DNA from: JBAZTO01 sp041661865
GTDB taxonomy: Bacteria > Planctomycetota > Phycisphaerae > SM23-33
NCBI GenBank assembly: GCA_041661865.1
Contig: JBAZTO010000044.1
Coordinates: forward strand, 1-35,830
DNA length: 35,830 nt
Direction: 5' to 3'
Below, piece after piece: positions 6,799-14,183 of the stretch; positions within the stretch are counted from its first letter, which is position 1, and each line of letters starts with the position of its first letter. Under the pieces are notes generated by a model, which was given only the letters and a program-made list of their open reading frames with translations, was not told the origin of the DNA and did no database searches. The translations under genes were made by a program, and so were the position numbers.

Positions 6799-7890
6799 TT
6801 AACGGGTCGTCCAGCGGCTGCCGTGCTGGGCTGAGCCGCGGTCGAAGAACAGCGTCGGCAGGGCTGTCAGCAGCGAGCGGGGCTTGTAGAGGCTTTCGAC
6901 TTCGCCGCGGCAGTTGTACCAGCAGTCGGTGCAGCCGTTGCCGACCGAGGCCGCCTGGAGACGCTCGTGGATGGTCTGCATGCTGTTGCGGTAGAGGTTG
7001 GCCACGGGTTCGCCCTTGCGTTCGACGCAGATGGCCACGTCGCCGGTGGAGTCGATATTGAAGAAGGCCCGCCCGGCGCGGCAGGAGGGGATTCCGCCGG
7101 CGAGGAACTGGTCGAACTGGGCCAGGTAGTGCTTGTTGGACAGGAAGTTTTTCCAGCGGCGGTGGAGATCCAGCAGGCGCGGCGAGACGGGCCCGTCGTT
7201 GTGGGCGAAGGCCTTCGAGCCGGTTTTCAGGTAGCCGTAGGGCTGGACCATGAAGTAGACGTTGCGCGAGGCGGCCATTTCCAGCAGGCCTTCGAGCTCG
7301 TCGATGTTGTCGTCCATCAGCACCGCGATGACGTTGACGCGCTGAAAGTCATGGATTCGCGCGTCGCGGAGCATGTCCACAGCCGCCCAGGCCCTTTCCC
7401 ATGCCCCGCGGACGTTGCGGCGCGCGTCGTGGCGATCGGGCGTGGCGTAGTCGATGCTGACCGAGACGCCCCAGGCTCCGGCCTGCATCATCTGCTTCGC
7501 CATCTTGGGAGTCATCAGCCAGCCGTTGGTGGTGACGAAGGGGAAATGGAACTCCCCGACGGCTGCGATGATCTCGCAGAGGTCGCGCCGCAGCAGCGGC
7601 TCGCCGCCGGCCAGCGAGACCAGCAGGCTGCCCATGGTGGCCAGCTTTCTGGACCCCATCGCATAGTCGGCCACGGAGGGTTCCTCGGCCTGGCCCATCG
7701 GGTCGTGCCAGTATCCGCAGAACTGGCAGCGGAAGTTGCAGCGGTAGGTCACCTGCCAGGCGCACCAGAGAGGATGCCTGGAGGTCCAGGCACGGAACAA
7801 TCGCCACTTTTTCTGCACCGGCGTCAACATAGACATCCAACATGATAGTCTGACGACGAAGAGCGAAACTGTACGTCTTTCCCTTGCCAT
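6799..7890 (-). CDS. Radical SAM protein with SPASM-like C-terminal domain
   Basis: A protein of about 363 residues that would reductively cleave S-adenosylmethionine at a [4Fe-4S] cluster. The cluster motif is CNFRCQFC (Cys 51, 55, 58), followed by the radical SAM GGEP block (SLAGGEPLLRR) and TTNGWLM. The C-terminal region has well-spaced cysteines (CVERKG, then CTDCWYNC), as in SPASM domains holding auxiliary clusters. The substrate is unknown; no RiPP precursor is obvious nearby. The start at 7890 has GAGGG 9 bases upstream, but ATGs at 7836 or 7830 are possible and would remove a poorly conserved N-terminus. The 3' end is duplicated at 6030-6070. It is divergent from the ATP synthase operon. 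Confidence 0.85.
   Translation of the reverse strand: MARERRTVSLFVVRLSCWMSMLTPVQKKWRLFRAWTSRHPLWCAWQVTYRCNFRCQFCGYWHDPMGQAEEPSVADYAMGSRKLATMGSLLVSLAGGEPLLRRDLCEIIAAVGEFHFPFVTTNGWLMTPKMAKQMMQAGAWGVSVSIDYATPDRHDARRNVRGAWERAWAAVDMLRDARIHDFQRVNVIAVLMDDNIDELEGLLEMAASRNVYFMVQPYGYLKTGSKAFAHNDGPVSPRLLDLHRRWKNFLSNKHYLAQFDQFLAGGIPSCRAGRAFFNIDSTGDVAICVERKGEPVANLYRNSMQTIHERLQAASVGNGCTDCWYNCRGEVESLYKPRSLLTALPTLFFDRGSAQHGSRWTTR
6804..6844. repeat. 41-bp direct repeat, copy inside the radical SAM 3' end
   Basis: Partner of 6030-6070 at a 774-bp distance, with one mismatch (6832 against 6058). It encodes the last residues of the radical SAM protein. The toxin-antitoxin pair, its operator and nothing else recognisable lie between the two copies. 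Confidence 0.8.
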
Positions 7891-7939
7891 TGGCAAGACC
7901 CTCTGCGGACCCGGGCGAAAGCTGCCGGCGGTTGCGGCA

Positions 7940-7967
7940 TTGTGCCCGGCGGGCTGGACGCTACAAT
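7940..7967 (+). promoter_or_regulatory. Predicted promoter of the ATP synthase operon
   Basis: A weak TTGTGC (7940-7945) and a good TACAAT (7962-7967) are 16 bases apart, about 30 bases before the first gene of the operon. Confidence 0.4.
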
Positions 7968-7996
7968 GGCACCCATGTGCAGGCGGCTTGGAACCC

Positions 7997-8251
7997 ATGC
8001 CAAACAAAGCCAAGTACAGCAATCTGATCCAGTTCAGCTCCGTGGGCCTGGAGTTCATCATTACCTTCGGCCTGCTGCTGGCGGGCGGGGCATGGCTGGA
8101 CAAGCGCCTGGGCAGCAGCCCAGCCTTTACGTTGGCTGGGGGCGCCTTGGGCTTTATCGGGGCCATGATCCGCCTGGTCCGCAAAGGGCGGGAGATGCAG
8201 AATGTCGGGCGCAAGGATGACCAGGAAAATCGCCCAGGCCCGCAGTCCTGA
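7997..8251 (+). CDS. AtpZ/AtpI-family small membrane protein of the ATP synthase operon
   Basis: An 84-residue protein with two membrane segments, about residues 15-33 (EFIITFGLLLAGGAWL) and 41-58 (FTLAGGALGFIGAMIRLV), linked by a short basic loop DKRLGSS. This is the layout of ATPase_gene1 proteins, which are encoded first in many F-type operons and help assemble the c-ring or import magnesium. The ATG at 7997 is taken because the family similarity begins there (SNLIQFSSVGLEF). It is the first gene of the operon, and the repeat element at 8287-8416 separates it from the next. Confidence 0.8.
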   Translation: MPNKAKYSNLIQFSSVGLEFIITFGLLLAGGAWLDKRLGSSPAFTLAGGALGFIGAMIRLVRKGREMQNVGRKDDQENRPGPQS

Positions 8252-8286
8252 AGCGCGTCGCGTTTGAGGCTTGCTTGCCTGGGGTC

Positions 8287-8416
8287 AGTAATCCTTCACA
8301 GCTAAAACTGTGAGTGGGTGCCACCCCCAAGCGTCGTGTGCTTGGGGGTGTCCGCACGGCCAAGCAAACAACGCTTGACCGTGGCACCAACAAAATTAGC
8401 TGTGAAGGACTATTAG
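8287..8416. repeat. Nested inverted-repeat element with twin hairpins (element A)
   Basis: The outer arms TAATCCTTCACAGCTAA (8289-8305) and TTAGCTGTGAAGG...ATTA (8396-8415) pair with a small bulge. Inside, GGTGC (8317-8321) and GCACC (8384-8388) enclose two hairpins. Hairpin 1 has an 11-bp perfect stem (8322-8332 with 8340-8350) and loop gtcgtgt. Hairpin 2 has an 11-position stem with one mismatch (8355-8365 with 8373-8383) and loop aaacaac. The core 8317-8388 matches 29734-29805 at 71 of 72 bases. The outer part matches 2290-2355. It lies between atpZ and atpI and ends just before the atpI ribosome site. Confidence 0.85.
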
Positions 8417-8433
8417 TGAGCAGGAGAGATGCC

Positions 8434-8832
8434 ATGGAAGGCAAAACCGGACTGGGCGCAGGTGCGATCAGTCTCCGTCTGGCGGCGATTGCGGTGGTCG
8501 AGGGCCTGATCGGCGCGTATCCGACGTGGAAATATGCCGGCGCCGAAGGTCTGTTCGCCCAGGCTGTCTCCGGTCTGATCGTGCTGGCGGCGATGATCGC
8601 CAGCGTTATCCTGGTGATGCGCCAGATCCAGGCCGGCCCGGCCAAGGGGGCGATGGCGGCGGCCTTTGGGGGCATGCTGCGGGCGGTGGCGGTGCTGGGG
8701 CTGTGGGCGGCGGCATGGCAAGTCCTTAAGTTACCGCCAATAACGTCGATAATGTGGTTGGCGGCCTTCTATTTCCCCCTTCTGGCGGCAGAGAGTATGT
8801 GGATGAGCAGGGCCCTGCTGGCGAGGGGGTAG
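8434..8832 (+). CDS. atpI: ATP synthase subunit I-like membrane protein
   Basis: A 132-residue protein with four likely membrane segments (about 12-30, 38-62, 73-96 and 103-124) and almost no soluble part. That is the topology of ATP synthase protein I, a chaperone for c-ring assembly encoded just before the a subunit in many operons. AGGAG lies 8 bases before the ATG at 8434, which decides the start. Sequence similarity to named AtpI proteins is weak, so the call depends on position and topology. AtpR-like proteins of N-type ATPases are an alternative, but the operon has the standard F-type gene order. Confidence 0.65.
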   Translation: MEGKTGLGAGAISLRLAAIAVVEGLIGAYPTWKYAGAEGLFAQAVSGLIVLAAMIASVILVMRQIQAGPAKGAMAAAFGGMLRAVAVLGLWAAAWQVLKLPPITSIMWLAAFYFPLLAAESMWMSRALLARG

Positions 8833-8917
8833 GCGTACATTTATTGATTGCAGGGCGACGGAGTTTCCGATATTGGCGAGTATGACGATCCGGGCTTGTT
8901 TTCCGGAAGGGCGTTGA

Positions 8918-9802
8918 ATGCTCCTTGCGAGTGCCAGCTTAACTGAAAAACTCTCCGACCATCCCTGGCCGCACTGCCAGGTGGAGGTCTTTGGCACCAC
9001 CCTGACGCTTATGTCCAGCCAGCTTGCCTCGATGGTCCTGGCGGCGTTGCTGCTGGTGGCCATTATCGTCCCGGCGGCGCGGCGGCGGCAGAAAGTGCCC
9101 ACCGGCGGGGCCAATGCGTTGGAGGTGCTGGTCATTTTCATTCGTGACATGATTGCCCGCCCATCGCTGAGGGACCAGGGCGACCGTTTCCTGCCATTCC
9201 TGCTGACCTTGTTCACCTTCATCCTGGGCATGAACCTCATGGGCCTGCTGCCGCTGGAGCCCCTGACGGCGATCATCCCCGGCATGCCGCCCATCGGCGG
9301 GTCGGCCACCAGCATCCCAGCCGTCACCGGCGCGCTGGCCCTGGTAACGCTCCTGATGATTGTGGTCCTGGGCCTGGCCAAGACCGCGCAAGGCTACCAC
9401 GATCACAAAGGCTGGCCCCTGTGGCTCTCGGCGGCGCTGTCGCCGATCCTGTGGGTCAAGAAACTCGCCCCGCACGTCGAAGGCGTGCCCGGGCTGATCA
9501 TGGTCGTCCCGTTGACGCTGCTGGAAGTCGTGGGCGTCGTGGCGCGATGCTTTGCGCTGATGATTCGTCTTTTTGCCAACATGCTCTCGGGGCACATGGT
9601 GTTGGCGGTGTTCATGATGTTCATTGTCATGACGCTGGAGGGGCAGGTGAAGGTGCTTCAACTGGCCTTGATCGGGCCCGTCTGCATCGTATTCAGCGTC
9701 CTGCTGTCGCTGTTGGAGTTGCTGGTGGCGGGCCTGCAGGCGTACATCTTCACGTTCCTGACGGCGATATTCCTGGGCCTGTACATCGAGCCGTCACACT
9801 AG
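8918..9802 (+). CDS. atpB: F-type ATP synthase subunit a
   Basis: A 294-residue polytopic membrane subunit that forms the proton half-channels against the c-ring. The essential arginine is R217 in RLFANMLSGH, equivalent to E. coli Arg210. At least five hydrophobic helices are visible, including MNLMGLLP (about 105-112) and a C-terminal pair ending FTFLTAIFLGLYIEPSH. The N-terminal LSDHPWPHCQVEVFG resembles the periplasmic N-terminus of other planctomycete and proteobacterial a subunits. GGAAGGG 7 bases before the ATG fixes the start. It is third in the atp operon. Confidence 0.95.
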   Translation: MLLASASLTEKLSDHPWPHCQVEVFGTTLTLMSSQLASMVLAALLLVAIIVPAARRRQKVPTGGANALEVLVIFIRDMIARPSLRDQGDRFLPFLLTLFTFILGMNLMGLLPLEPLTAIIPGMPPIGGSATSIPAVTGALALVTLLMIVVLGLAKTAQGYHDHKGWPLWLSAALSPILWVKKLAPHVEGVPGLIMVVPLTLLEVVGVVARCFALMIRLFANMLSGHMVLAVFMMFIVMTLEGQVKVLQLALIGPVCIVFSVLLSLLELLVAGLQAYIFTFLTAIFLGLYIEPSH

Positions 9803-9810
9803 GACCAGAT

Positions 9811-9861
9811 GCCGGGACGCCAGAGTCCCGGCCAAAGACAGACTCTCTGCCTACCAGGCAG
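9811..9861 (+). promoter_or_regulatory. Two hairpins upstream of atpE
   Basis: GCCGGGAC/GTCCCGGC (9811-9818 and 9825-9832) and CTGCCT/AGGCAG (9847-9852 and 9856-9861) form two perfect stems in the atpB-atpE gap, ending ten bases before an AGGAG ribosome site. The gap before atpE is a known control point for high c-subunit synthesis in other bacteria. Here that role is inferred. Confidence 0.5.
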
Positions 9862-9879
9862 GGGCAATAGGAGATTGCG

Positions 9880-10239
9880 ATGAACAAGACGTTGATGACA
9901 GTGGCGATCCTGGGGATTCTGATCGGCGGCTTGGCCTCCGCAGCCGTCGCCCAAACGGCGGAAAAGCCCGCTGACCACGCCGCGCCGACGGCGGCCGACA
10001 CCGTGCAGTCCGCCGGCAAGGGCCTGGGCATCTTTGGCGTCTGCCTGGGCGCCGGGGTGGCCATTATCGGCGGCGGCATCGGCATCGGCCGCGTGGGCGG
10101 GCAGTGCGTCGAAGGCATCGCGCGCCAGCCGGAAGCGGCTGGGGCCATGTTCGCCCCCATGATTATTACCGCCGGCATGATCGAGGGCGGCATGTTGTTC
10201 GCCCTGGTCATCTGCATCCTGGGCATGTTGCGCCTCTAA
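9880..10239 (+). CDS. atpE: F-type ATP synthase subunit c
   Basis: A 119-residue proteolipid of the rotor ring. A cleavable signal-like N-terminus (1-24, ending ASAAVAQ) and a ~20-residue linker precede the usual hairpin. Helix 1 (about 48-72) carries the glycine pattern GAGVAIIGGGIGIG, the polar loop has ARQPE (81-85), and helix 2 (about 92-116) has the ion-binding Glu102 in GMIEGGM. The residue after the glutamate is Gly rather than the Ser/Thr of sodium rings, which favours proton coupling. It is longer than the typical 70-90 residues because of the N-terminal extension. AGGAG 6 bases upstream sets the start. Confidence 0.95.
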   Translation: MNKTLMTVAILGILIGGLASAAVAQTAEKPADHAAPTAADTVQSAGKGLGIFGVCLGAGVAIIGGGIGIGRVGGQCVEGIARQPEAAGAMFAPMIITAGMIEGGMLFALVICILGMLRL

Positions 10240-10270
10240 TACCGCGCTTCGAGCGTAGAGCGAGCCGATC

Positions 10271-10885
10271 ATGTTGCAGTCATCGAGCATTCGCAGACTC
10301 TTGTTCCGCCTGGCCGCCGCGGCCGGGACCGTCCTGCTGGGCGCATCGACCGCGCTGGCCTCCGAGGCCGAGGGCGGCATCAGTGCCGGCGACCTGGGCC
10401 AGGCCATCGCCTCCCTCATCATCTTCGCGCTGCTGCTGTGGGTGCTGGGACACTGGGCATGGAAGCCCATCATCACGCAGCTCCGCCGCCGCGAGGAAGG
10501 CATCGGCGAAGCCCTGAGCCGATCTGAGCAACGCGAGAAGGAGGCCCAGGAACTGCTGGCCTCCTATCGCAAGCGGATGGAAGCGGCCGAGGGCGAGGTC
10601 CTGGAATTGGTCAACCAGGGTCGCAAGGAAGCGGCTGAGGTCCGCGAGCAGGTGGTCGCCGCCGCGCGCGACGAAGCGCACCGGACGATCGAGTCGGCCC
10701 GCTCGGAGATCGACGCGGCCAAGAACGTGGCCCTTCGCGAACTGGAGAGCACCACGGCCGGGCTGGCCACCGACCTTTCCGGGCAGATCATCGGCAGGAC
10801 CTTGGGCGGCGAGGACCATCAGCGCCTTGTCCAGCAGTCGCTGGAGACTATCCGCCGCGGCCGCAGCGGAGGAGCCCCATCGTGA
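10271..10885 (+). CDS. atpF: F-type ATP synthase subunit b
   Basis: A 204-residue peripheral stalk subunit. An N-terminal hydrophobic stretch (10-30, ending STALASEAEGG) looks like a cleavable signal peptide, followed by the single membrane anchor (about 42-62) and WAWKPI. A long charged coiled coil, about 70-165, is rich in Glu, Arg and Ala and would reach delta and alpha. The typical length is about 155-170, so the signal peptide explains the excess. The stop overlaps the delta-subunit GTG start by 4 bp, giving translational coupling. Confidence 0.92.
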   Translation: MLQSSSIRRLLFRLAAAAGTVLLGASTALASEAEGGISAGDLGQAIASLIIFALLLWVLGHWAWKPIITQLRRREEGIGEALSRSEQREKEAQELLASYRKRMEAAEGEVLELVNQGRKEAAEVREQVVAAARDEAHRTIESARSEIDAAKNVALRELESTTAGLATDLSGQIIGRTLGGEDHQRLVQQSLETIRRGRSGGAPS

Positions 10886-11511
10886 GCGAGGCCAGCTCCG
10901 CCAAAGTGCCGCCGGCCAAGTTGCCTTCGGTCATGGACCCGCAGTCCCTGGCGCTGGGCGGCGTGTACGCCCAGGCCCTGCTGGACGTGGTGGACGAGCC
11001 GGCGCAGGCGGTGGAAATCGCCAGCCAGTTGGAGCAGATCGTGGGCGTGCTGGAAGGGGCAGCGGGCAGCGATGACCTGCTGGCCTATGTGACCCTTTCC
11101 GGCCAGCACCAGGAGCAGATGGTCGAACGAATCTTCGGCGGCCGGTGCGACCCGCGACTTGAAGCATTTCTGTGGGTTCTGGCGCGCAACGGACGTCTGG
11201 AATTGTTGCGGGCCGTCAGCCGGCGCTTCGGCCAGCTCCTCAGGATCCGCCAGGGCAAGGTCGAAGTGACAGTGACAACCGCTATCGAGATGGCGCCGTC
11301 TTTCCGCGAGCAGTTGATGGCGGAACTGAAAGACCTCGCCGGCGGCACGCCCGACCTGACCCTGCAAGTCAAGGAATCGCTGCTGGGCGGCATGGTGGTG
11401 ACTGTCGGCGACCGGCTGTACGACGCCTCTGTCGCCGCCGAGCTCAAACGTATGAGAAAGAAACTGGAAGAGACGATGCACGCGCGACTGACCGCAGGCG
11501 CGCCCGCCTAG
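10882..11511 (+). CDS. atpH: F-type ATP synthase subunit delta
   Basis: A 209-residue OSCP/delta subunit joining the b stalk to the crown of F1. The N-terminal helical domain starts at about 25 (ALGGVYAQALLDVV). The C-terminal domain shows the family signature DLTLQVKESLLGGMVVTVGDRLYDASVAAELKR (cited here by its ends, about residues 158-190). It begins with GTG inside GTGA, overlapping the atpF stop, a standard coupling. An extra ~20 residues precede the normal start, and their Ser/Pro/Lys composition suggests a flexible tail. Confidence 0.92.
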   Translation: MSEASSAKVPPAKLPSVMDPQSLALGGVYAQALLDVVDEPAQAVEIASQLEQIVGVLEGAAGSDDLLAYVTLSGQHQEQMVERIFGGRCDPRLEAFLWVLARNGRLELLRAVSRRFGQLLRIRQGKVEVTVTTAIEMAPSFREQLMAELKDLAGGTPDLTLQVKESLLGGMVVTVGDRLYDASVAAELKRMRKKLEETMHARLTAGAPA

Positions 11512-11565
11512 GTAGCACAGGCGTCCCGCCTGTGAAGGCACAGGCATAGCCGAGACTGTGGCACC
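11511..11565. repeat. Twin-hairpin repeat in the atpH-atpA gap (element E)
   Basis: GGTAG, then a perfect CACAGGCG/CGCCTGTG stem (11516-11534), linker aagg, then CACAG...CTGTG (11539-11560), then GCACC. The order of parts matches elements A, C and D, but the loops are different and the second stem is short. It starts on the last base of the atpH stop codon and lies shortly before atpA. Confidence 0.65.
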
Positions 11566-11583
11566 AGCGGAGAAAGAGCGATT

Positions 11584-13278
11584 ATGAAGTTCAGAGTCGA
11601 TGAAATTGCCAGCGTCATTCGCCAGGAGATCACCAACTACCAGCGTGAGATGGACGTCGCGCAGGTCGGCAGAGTGCTGGAAGTGGGCGATGGGATCGCC
11701 GAGATCTTCGGCCTGTCGGGCGCCATGGCCGGCGAGATGCTGGAATTCCCCAACGGCGTGATGGGACAGGTCTTCAACCTGGAAGAAAACTCCGTCGGCG
11801 CGGTCATCTACGGCGACTACGAGGGCATCAAGGCCGGCGACACGGTCCGCTGCACCGGCCGCCTGCTGTCGGTGCCGGTCGGGGCGGGCATGCTCGGCCG
11901 CGTCATCGACCCGCTGGGCAACCCCATGGACGGCGGCGCGCCCATCGTGGCCGACAAGACCCGTCCCGTCGAGATCATCGCGCCGGGCATCGCCTCCCGC
12001 CAGCCCGTGAGCGAGCCGCTGCTGACCGGCGTCAAGGCCATCGACTCGATGATCCCCATCGGGCGCGGCCAGCGCGAACTGATCATCGGCGACCGCAAGA
12101 CCGGCAAGACCGCCATCGCCGTCGATACCATCATCAACCAGAAGGACACCGGCGTCATCTGTGTCTACGTCGCCGTCGGGCAGAAGGAATCGACGGTGGC
12201 CGGCGTGGTCGAGACGCTGCGGGCCCACGGCGCGATGGCCCACACCATCGTGGTGGCCTCGTGCAGTTCGCACCCGGCGCCGATGCAGTACATCGCCCCC
12301 TATTGCGGCTGCGCCATCGCCGAACACTTCATGTACGAGCAGGGCAAGGCCACGCTGGTGGTCTACGACGACCTGTCCAAGCAGGCCGCCGCGTATCGGC
12401 AGATTTCGCTGCTGCTCCGCCGCCCGCCCGGGCGCGAGGCCTACCCCGGCGACGTGTTCTATCTGCACAGCCGCCTGCTGGAGCGCGCGTGCAAGCTGGC
12501 TGAGAAGTATGCCATCGTCCCAGCCGCCACGCCCGCCGATGCGTCGCCCGAGAGCATCGATAAGCAGGTCTACGAAGGCCCGCCCGGAAAGCACGCCGCC
12601 TCCGAGGCCCTCAAGAAGATGCCCAACGCGGCGAGCCTGAAGATTCACCGCCTGCCCAATTCCGGCGGCAGCCAGACGGCCCTGCCCATCTGCGAGACGC
12701 AGGAGGGCGAAGTCTCGGCCTACATTCCGACCAACCTGATCTCCATCACCGACGGGCAGATCTACCTGGAGCCGTCGTTGTTCTTCGCGGGCATTCGGCC
12801 GGCGGTCAACGTGGGCATCTCCGTCAGCCGCGTGGGCTACAAGGCGGCCATCAAGGCCATGAAGGAAGTGGCCAAGAGTCTGCGCCTGGACCTGGCAGCC
12901 TATCGCGAGCTGGAGAGCTTCGCCCAGTTGGGCATGGACCTGGACGCCGCCTCGCAGCGGCAACTGGACCGCGGGTCGCGCATGACCCGCCTGCTGACGC
13001 AGAAGCAGTACATGCCCTACCCGGTCATCGACGAGGTGATCTCGATCTTCTCGGGCAACGCGGGCTTCCTGGACGATCTGCCGCTCGAAGAGATCATCGC
13101 CTTCGAGGAAGGCATGCTCAAGCACGTCAAGGCGCACCATCGCGGCGTCTATGACGCGCTGGTGGCCCAGGCGAGCATCAGCAAGGAAAACGAAAAGGCC
13201 CTGATGTCAATCATCGGGGAGTTCAAAACCAACGTGTTCAAGACTTCGCGACGTCCCCAAGGCGAACTGAAGGCGTAA
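11584..13278 (+). CDS. atpA: F-type ATP synthase subunit alpha, with a ~50-residue insertion
   Basis: A 564-residue non-catalytic nucleotide-binding subunit of F1, against about 500-515 in most bacteria. The P-loop is GDRKTGKT at 169-176, and other signatures are VYVAVGQKES, VVYDDLSKQAAAYRQ and RPAVNVGISVSRVG. The extra length lies in one place. After HSRLLERACKLAEKY (to about 309) the family normally continues almost at once with GSxTALPIxETQ, but here about 50 residues (309-359: PADASPESIDKQVYEGPP and following) come first. The insertion is in frame with normal codon usage, so it is a real feature rather than an error. The N-terminus has the usual IxxEI segment for delta binding. Confidence 0.96.
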   Translation: MKFRVDEIASVIRQEITNYQREMDVAQVGRVLEVGDGIAEIFGLSGAMAGEMLEFPNGVMGQVFNLEENSVGAVIYGDYEGIKAGDTVRCTGRLLSVPVGAGMLGRVIDPLGNPMDGGAPIVADKTRPVEIIAPGIASRQPVSEPLLTGVKAIDSMIPIGRGQRELIIGDRKTGKTAIAVDTIINQKDTGVICVYVAVGQKESTVAGVVETLRAHGAMAHTIVVASCSSHPAPMQYIAPYCGCAIAEHFMYEQGKATLVVYDDLSKQAAAYRQISLLLRRPPGREAYPGDVFYLHSRLLERACKLAEKYAIVPAATPADASPESIDKQVYEGPPGKHAASEALKKMPNAASLKIHRLPNSGGSQTALPICETQEGEVSAYIPTNLISITDGQIYLEPSLFFAGIRPAVNVGISVSRVGYKAAIKAMKEVAKSLRLDLAAYRELESFAQLGMDLDAASQRQLDRGSRMTRLLTQKQYMPYPVIDEVISIFSGNAGFLDDLPLEEIIAFEEGMLKHVKAHHRGVYDALVAQASISKENEKALMSIIGEFKTNVFKTSRRPQGELKA

Positions 13279-13300
13279 ATTAGCGGCAAGAGGTTGGCAA

Positions 13301-14173
13301 TTGGCCAGGGCACGTAAACTACTGCGGCGCGTCAAAGCGGTTAAGAACATCCGCACCGTCACCAAGACGATGGAGATGGTCGCCTCCGCTCGCTTCAAGA
13401 AGGCCCACGACCGGGCCGTGGCGGCCAGGCCCTTCACCGACCGCCTGGGCGAGCTGGTGGCCGAGCTGGTCTCCCGCGGCGGGCAGGAGGCCTCCGAGCA
13501 TCCCTTGCTGGCTGAGCACAACGGCGTCGGCGGCAACGTGCTGATGGTGATGACCAGCAACAACGGCCTGTGCGGGCCCTACAACTCCAACGTGCTGGCG
13601 GTGGCCACGCGGCGGGCGGAAGAGATCCGCCAGAGCGGCTCGGACCTGGCGCTTCACGTTGTGGGCAAGCGCGGCGCGCAGTACCTGCACTACCGCAAGT
13701 ATCCCCTGGCCAAGACCTACGTGGATTTCAAGCAGACCCCGACTTACGAGGTGGTGGCGGGGATCGCCAACGGCTTCATCGAGGACTTTGTCGCCAAGCG
13801 GATCAGCCGCCTCGAAGTGGCCTACATGCAGTTCATCTCGTCGGGCCAGCAGGCCCCGGTGGTGGCCCAATTGCTGCCGTTGGCGGCGCCGCAGGCCGCG
13901 GCTGTGGCCGCGAAGGCCGCCTACGAGTTCCTGCCTTCGCCGGCCGAGATCCTCGATCGGTTGCTGCCGACGGCTGTGCGGCTGAGGCTCTACCAGTGCT
14001 TCCTGGACGCCGCCGTGACCGAGCAGATTGCCCGCACCACGGCCATGCGGGCGGCGACGGAAAATGCCGACGAGATGCTCCACGAATTGACCGTGCGTTA
14101 CAACCGTATGCGGCAGGCGCAGATCACGACCGAATTGGCCGAGATCATGGGCGGAGCGGCGGGAATCAAATAG
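13301..14173 (+). CDS. atpG: F-type ATP synthase subunit gamma
   Basis: A 290-residue central shaft subunit. The conserved N-terminal helix reads RVKAVKNIRTVTKTMEMVA, and the C-terminal helix carries AMRAATENADEM and ending AEIMGGAAGI. The start appears to be TTG at 13301, preceded by AAGAGG; no ATG is available before the conserved helix. The middle domain has normal length. It follows atpA by 22 bases. Confidence 0.94.
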   Translation: MARARKLLRRVKAVKNIRTVTKTMEMVASARFKKAHDRAVAARPFTDRLGELVAELVSRGGQEASEHPLLAEHNGVGGNVLMVMTSNNGLCGPYNSNVLAVATRRAEEIRQSGSDLALHVVGKRGAQYLHYRKYPLAKTYVDFKQTPTYEVVAGIANGFIEDFVAKRISRLEVAYMQFISSGQQAPVVAQLLPLAAPQAAAVAAKAAYEFLPSPAEILDRLLPTAVRLRLYQCFLDAAVTEQIARTTAMRAATENADEMLHELTVRYNRMRQAQITTELAEIMGGAAGIK

Positions 14174-14183
14174 GAAGCATTCA

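Noticed and set aside
8317..8392. A short reading frame through element A that also appears in element C
   Set aside because: It recurs only because the repeat core is nearly identical; it reads through two hairpins and lacks a start signal.
10819..13140. A 773-residue minus-strand frame across atpH and atpA
   Set aside because: Antisense shadow of two conserved ATP synthase genes; rich in His, Asp and Arg and without any domain.
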